Shown here piece after piece: positions 13,127-14,108 of a stretch of 14,108 nt of DNA (positions are counted from its first letter, which is position 1; every line of letters begins with the position of its first letter). The DNA is taken from the NCBI GenBank assembly GCA_947383645.1, contig CANDEH010000061.1:1-14108 (forward strand). Reading direction: 5' to 3'. This DNA comes from an uncultured Clostridia bacterium. Lineage in GTDB: Bacteria > Bacillota > Clostridia > Oscillospirales > Oscillospiraceae. The notes beneath the pieces were generated by a model, which was given only the letters and a program-made list of their open reading frames with translations, was not told the origin of the DNA and made no database searches. The translations under genes were made by a program, and so were the position numbers.

Positions 13127-13178
13127 TTGACAAAAACAAATATATGTGGTAGTTATTTGTAATAATCAAAAATATAAT
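13127..13178 (+). promoter_or_regulatory. Promoter elements and inverted repeat upstream of the binding-protein gene
   Basis: A perfect TTGACA (13127-13132) has only a poor -10 (TAGTTA at 13150, after TGG) at 17 bases. A perfect TATAAT (13173-13178) has only a poor -35 (TAGTTA) at 17 bases. Between them lie the inverted arms ACAAATA (13136-13142) and TATTTGT (13154-13160), with an 11-base spacer. The layout suggests a regulated promoter that needs an activator, or a repressor site over the promoter. Confidence 0.45.
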
Positions 13179-13261
13179 CTTGCGAATTTAACAAAAAGGA
13201 GGCGTATAGAGGACAGATTACACAGAAGGCAGGCGACAAGGGAAAATAAAGGAGGTACATT

Positions 13262-14074
13262 ATGACACACAATAGGAATAGCTGGTCCAAAAGAGGCATT
13301 GCCCTGACGCTGGTCGTTCTCATGCTGCTTATGATGCTCTCCGGGTGCAGCGGCAAGGAGTCGGAGACAGAGGCCCCGAATGGCCAGGGAGGCGGCAGTC
13401 AGTCAGACTCTGCGCCGGATGTGATCCAGTTTGCCGCGCTCTATCCGCTGACAGGCGCCAATGCCACCACGGGAACGAATATGTCCAACGGCATCCGACT
13501 GGCGGTGGACATCATCAACGGTGAGTATGACATCGCGGACCTCCCAGGGGCGAAGACCGCCGGCATTCAGAGCATGGGGGAAGCGAAACTGGAGGCCGTT
13601 TTTGGCGATACACAGGGGGACCCTCAGAAGGGGATGAGCACTGCCGAGCAGGTTTTGACCGACAACGCCCACGCTGTGGCAGTGGTCGGCTGCTTAAACA
13701 GCGCGGTGGCCGCGACGATTGGAACGGTCACAGAGCGGTTGGGGAAGGTCTTCATCACGCCGGACTGCGTGAACCCCGGTCTCTGTGAAAACGGGTGGCA
13801 GTACTTTTTCCGCGCTACGCCGGACTCGAATATGTTCATCAGCAACGAGGTGGAGTTCCTGGTGGATATGAATAAGGAGAAGAACGCTGATATCCATACG
13901 GTTGCCCTCTTCTACGACAATTCTCTCAATGGGAACGACTTCCATGACCTCATCAAGCCGATTCTGACGGAGAACGGCTTTGAGGTGGTTGAGGAGGTGT
14001 GCTTTGCCGCCAATTCCGCCGAGCTGACCTCTGAGGTGCAGAAGCTGAAGCGGGCGGTGTCAACGCCAATCTGA
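13262..14074 (+). CDS. ABC transporter substrate-binding lipoprotein, branched-chain amino acid type (Peripla_BP_6), truncated
   Basis: The N-terminus is a lipoprotein signal peptide: basic MTHNRNSWSKRG, hydrophobic IALTLVVLMLLMM, and lipobox LSGC with C29 as the lipidated residue, so the protein is anchored outside the membrane. After a polar linker (31-52) the LivK-like domain begins: IQFAALYPLTGANATTGTNM, then GDTQGDPQKGMSTAEQVLTD, VVGCLNSAVAATIGTVTERL, FFRATPDSN and VALFYDNSLNGNDF. These match class I binding proteins of amino-acid/amide ABC importers. The product has 270 residues against roughly 370-400 for the family. The family-like end is SEVQKLK; after that the frame gives RAVSTPI and stops, while another frame reads KAGGVNAN for a few codons. 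So there is a frameshift or true truncation close to the window edge. AAAGGAGG precedes the ATG at 13262. No permease genes are visible in the window. Confidence 0.88.
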   Translation: MTHNRNSWSKRGIALTLVVLMLLMMLSGCSGKESETEAPNGQGGGSQSDSAPDVIQFAALYPLTGANATTGTNMSNGIRLAVDIINGEYDIADLPGAKTAGIQSMGEAKLEAVFGDTQGDPQKGMSTAEQVLTDNAHAVAVVGCLNSAVAATIGTVTERLGKVFITPDCVNPGLCENGWQYFFRATPDSNMFISNEVEFLVDMNKEKNADIHTVALFYDNSLNGNDFHDLIKPILTENGFEVVEEVCFAANSAELTSEVQKLKRAVSTPI

Positions 14075-14108
14075 AATTGTAAGAAAACGCCGAAGAAATT
14101 TTGTAGTT

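Larger units (their letters stand above)
12850..13261. other. AT-rich divergent control region without genes
   Basis: These 412 bases hold no convincing gene. They contain the leftward operon promoter, the palindrome at 12935-12947, a close direct repeat GAAATTAG (13024-13031 and 13033-13040), a purine-rich stretch (about 12990-13020), a TTGACA box with an inverted repeat, a separate TATAAT, and two AAGGAGG sites. The first of those (13193-13202) is not followed by a start codon; the second serves the gene at 13262. AT content is far above that of the flanking genes. Confidence 0.7.

Noticed and set aside
13193..13261. Small leader gene behind the first AAGGAGG at 13193-13202
   Set aside because: No ATG, GTG or TTG follows at a usable distance; the main start has its own AAAGGAGG.
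1..14108. CRISPR array, tRNA/rRNA genes, insertion sequence or phage genes
   Set aside because: No regularly spaced repeats, no tRNA-like cloverleaf noticed, no transposase, integrase or phage motifs in any coding frame.

Overview
The window is bacterial chromosomal DNA with high-GC coding regions and AT-rich promoter gaps. Its left edge is the last 37 codons of what looks like a Gram-positive (PolC-type) DNA polymerase III alpha subunit. Shine-Dalgarno sites of the AGGAGG type, extended -10 promoters, DeoR and LysR regulators and a lipoprotein-type solute-binding protein fit a GC-rich Clostridia member, perhaps an Oscillospiraceae-like gut anaerobe. The phylum-level call is an inference from gene content. 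The genus cannot be read from the sequence.

Region A (1-176): polC 3' end and a strong rho-independent terminator. Region B (214-6860): a small-molecule catabolic island in three transcription blocks. An RraA/HMG-aldolase-family gene (-) is divergent from a LysR regulator (+). The regulator converges, with an 11-base overlap, on a leftward pair made of a glycerate/hydroxypyruvate-type D-2-hydroxyacid dehydrogenase followed by a class I/II aminotransferase. That pair is divergent from a rightward pxpB-pxpC-pxpA set (5-oxoprolinase family). A 43-base imperfect inverted repeat lies between the two back-to-back extended -10 promoters. pxpC carries a one-base frameshift. PxpB and PxpA depart from family motifs, so the true substrate may be a substituted pyroglutamate-like lactam. 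One coherent but untested reading is lactam opening, then transamination, then aldol cleavage by the RraA-type enzyme, then reduction of a glyoxylate-like product.

Region C (6861-12924): pxpA converges on a leftward six-gene sugar/polyol catabolism cluster. In transcription order it is zinc alcohol dehydrogenase 2, zinc alcohol dehydrogenase 1, class II ketose-phosphate aldolase, PfkB kinase, aldo/keto reductase and a DeoR regulator. The five enzyme genes are closely spaced or overlapping under one promoter (TTGACT-17-TATATT). deoR has its own consensus-like promoter (TTGAAA-17-TATAAT). The set suggests polyol to ketose, ketose phosphate, then triose phosphate plus an aldehyde that is reduced. 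The aldolase reading frame holds two mutually compensating one-base indels in G/C runs.

Region D (12850-14108): a 412-base AT-rich divergent control region with two good palindromes. It is followed by the 5' part of a LivK-like (Peripla_BP_6) solute-binding lipoprotein gene that stops early, close to the window edge.

Single-base indels occur in three genes (pxpC, the aldolase, probably the binding protein). Consensus errors in the assembly should be excluded before biological meaning is given to any of them.
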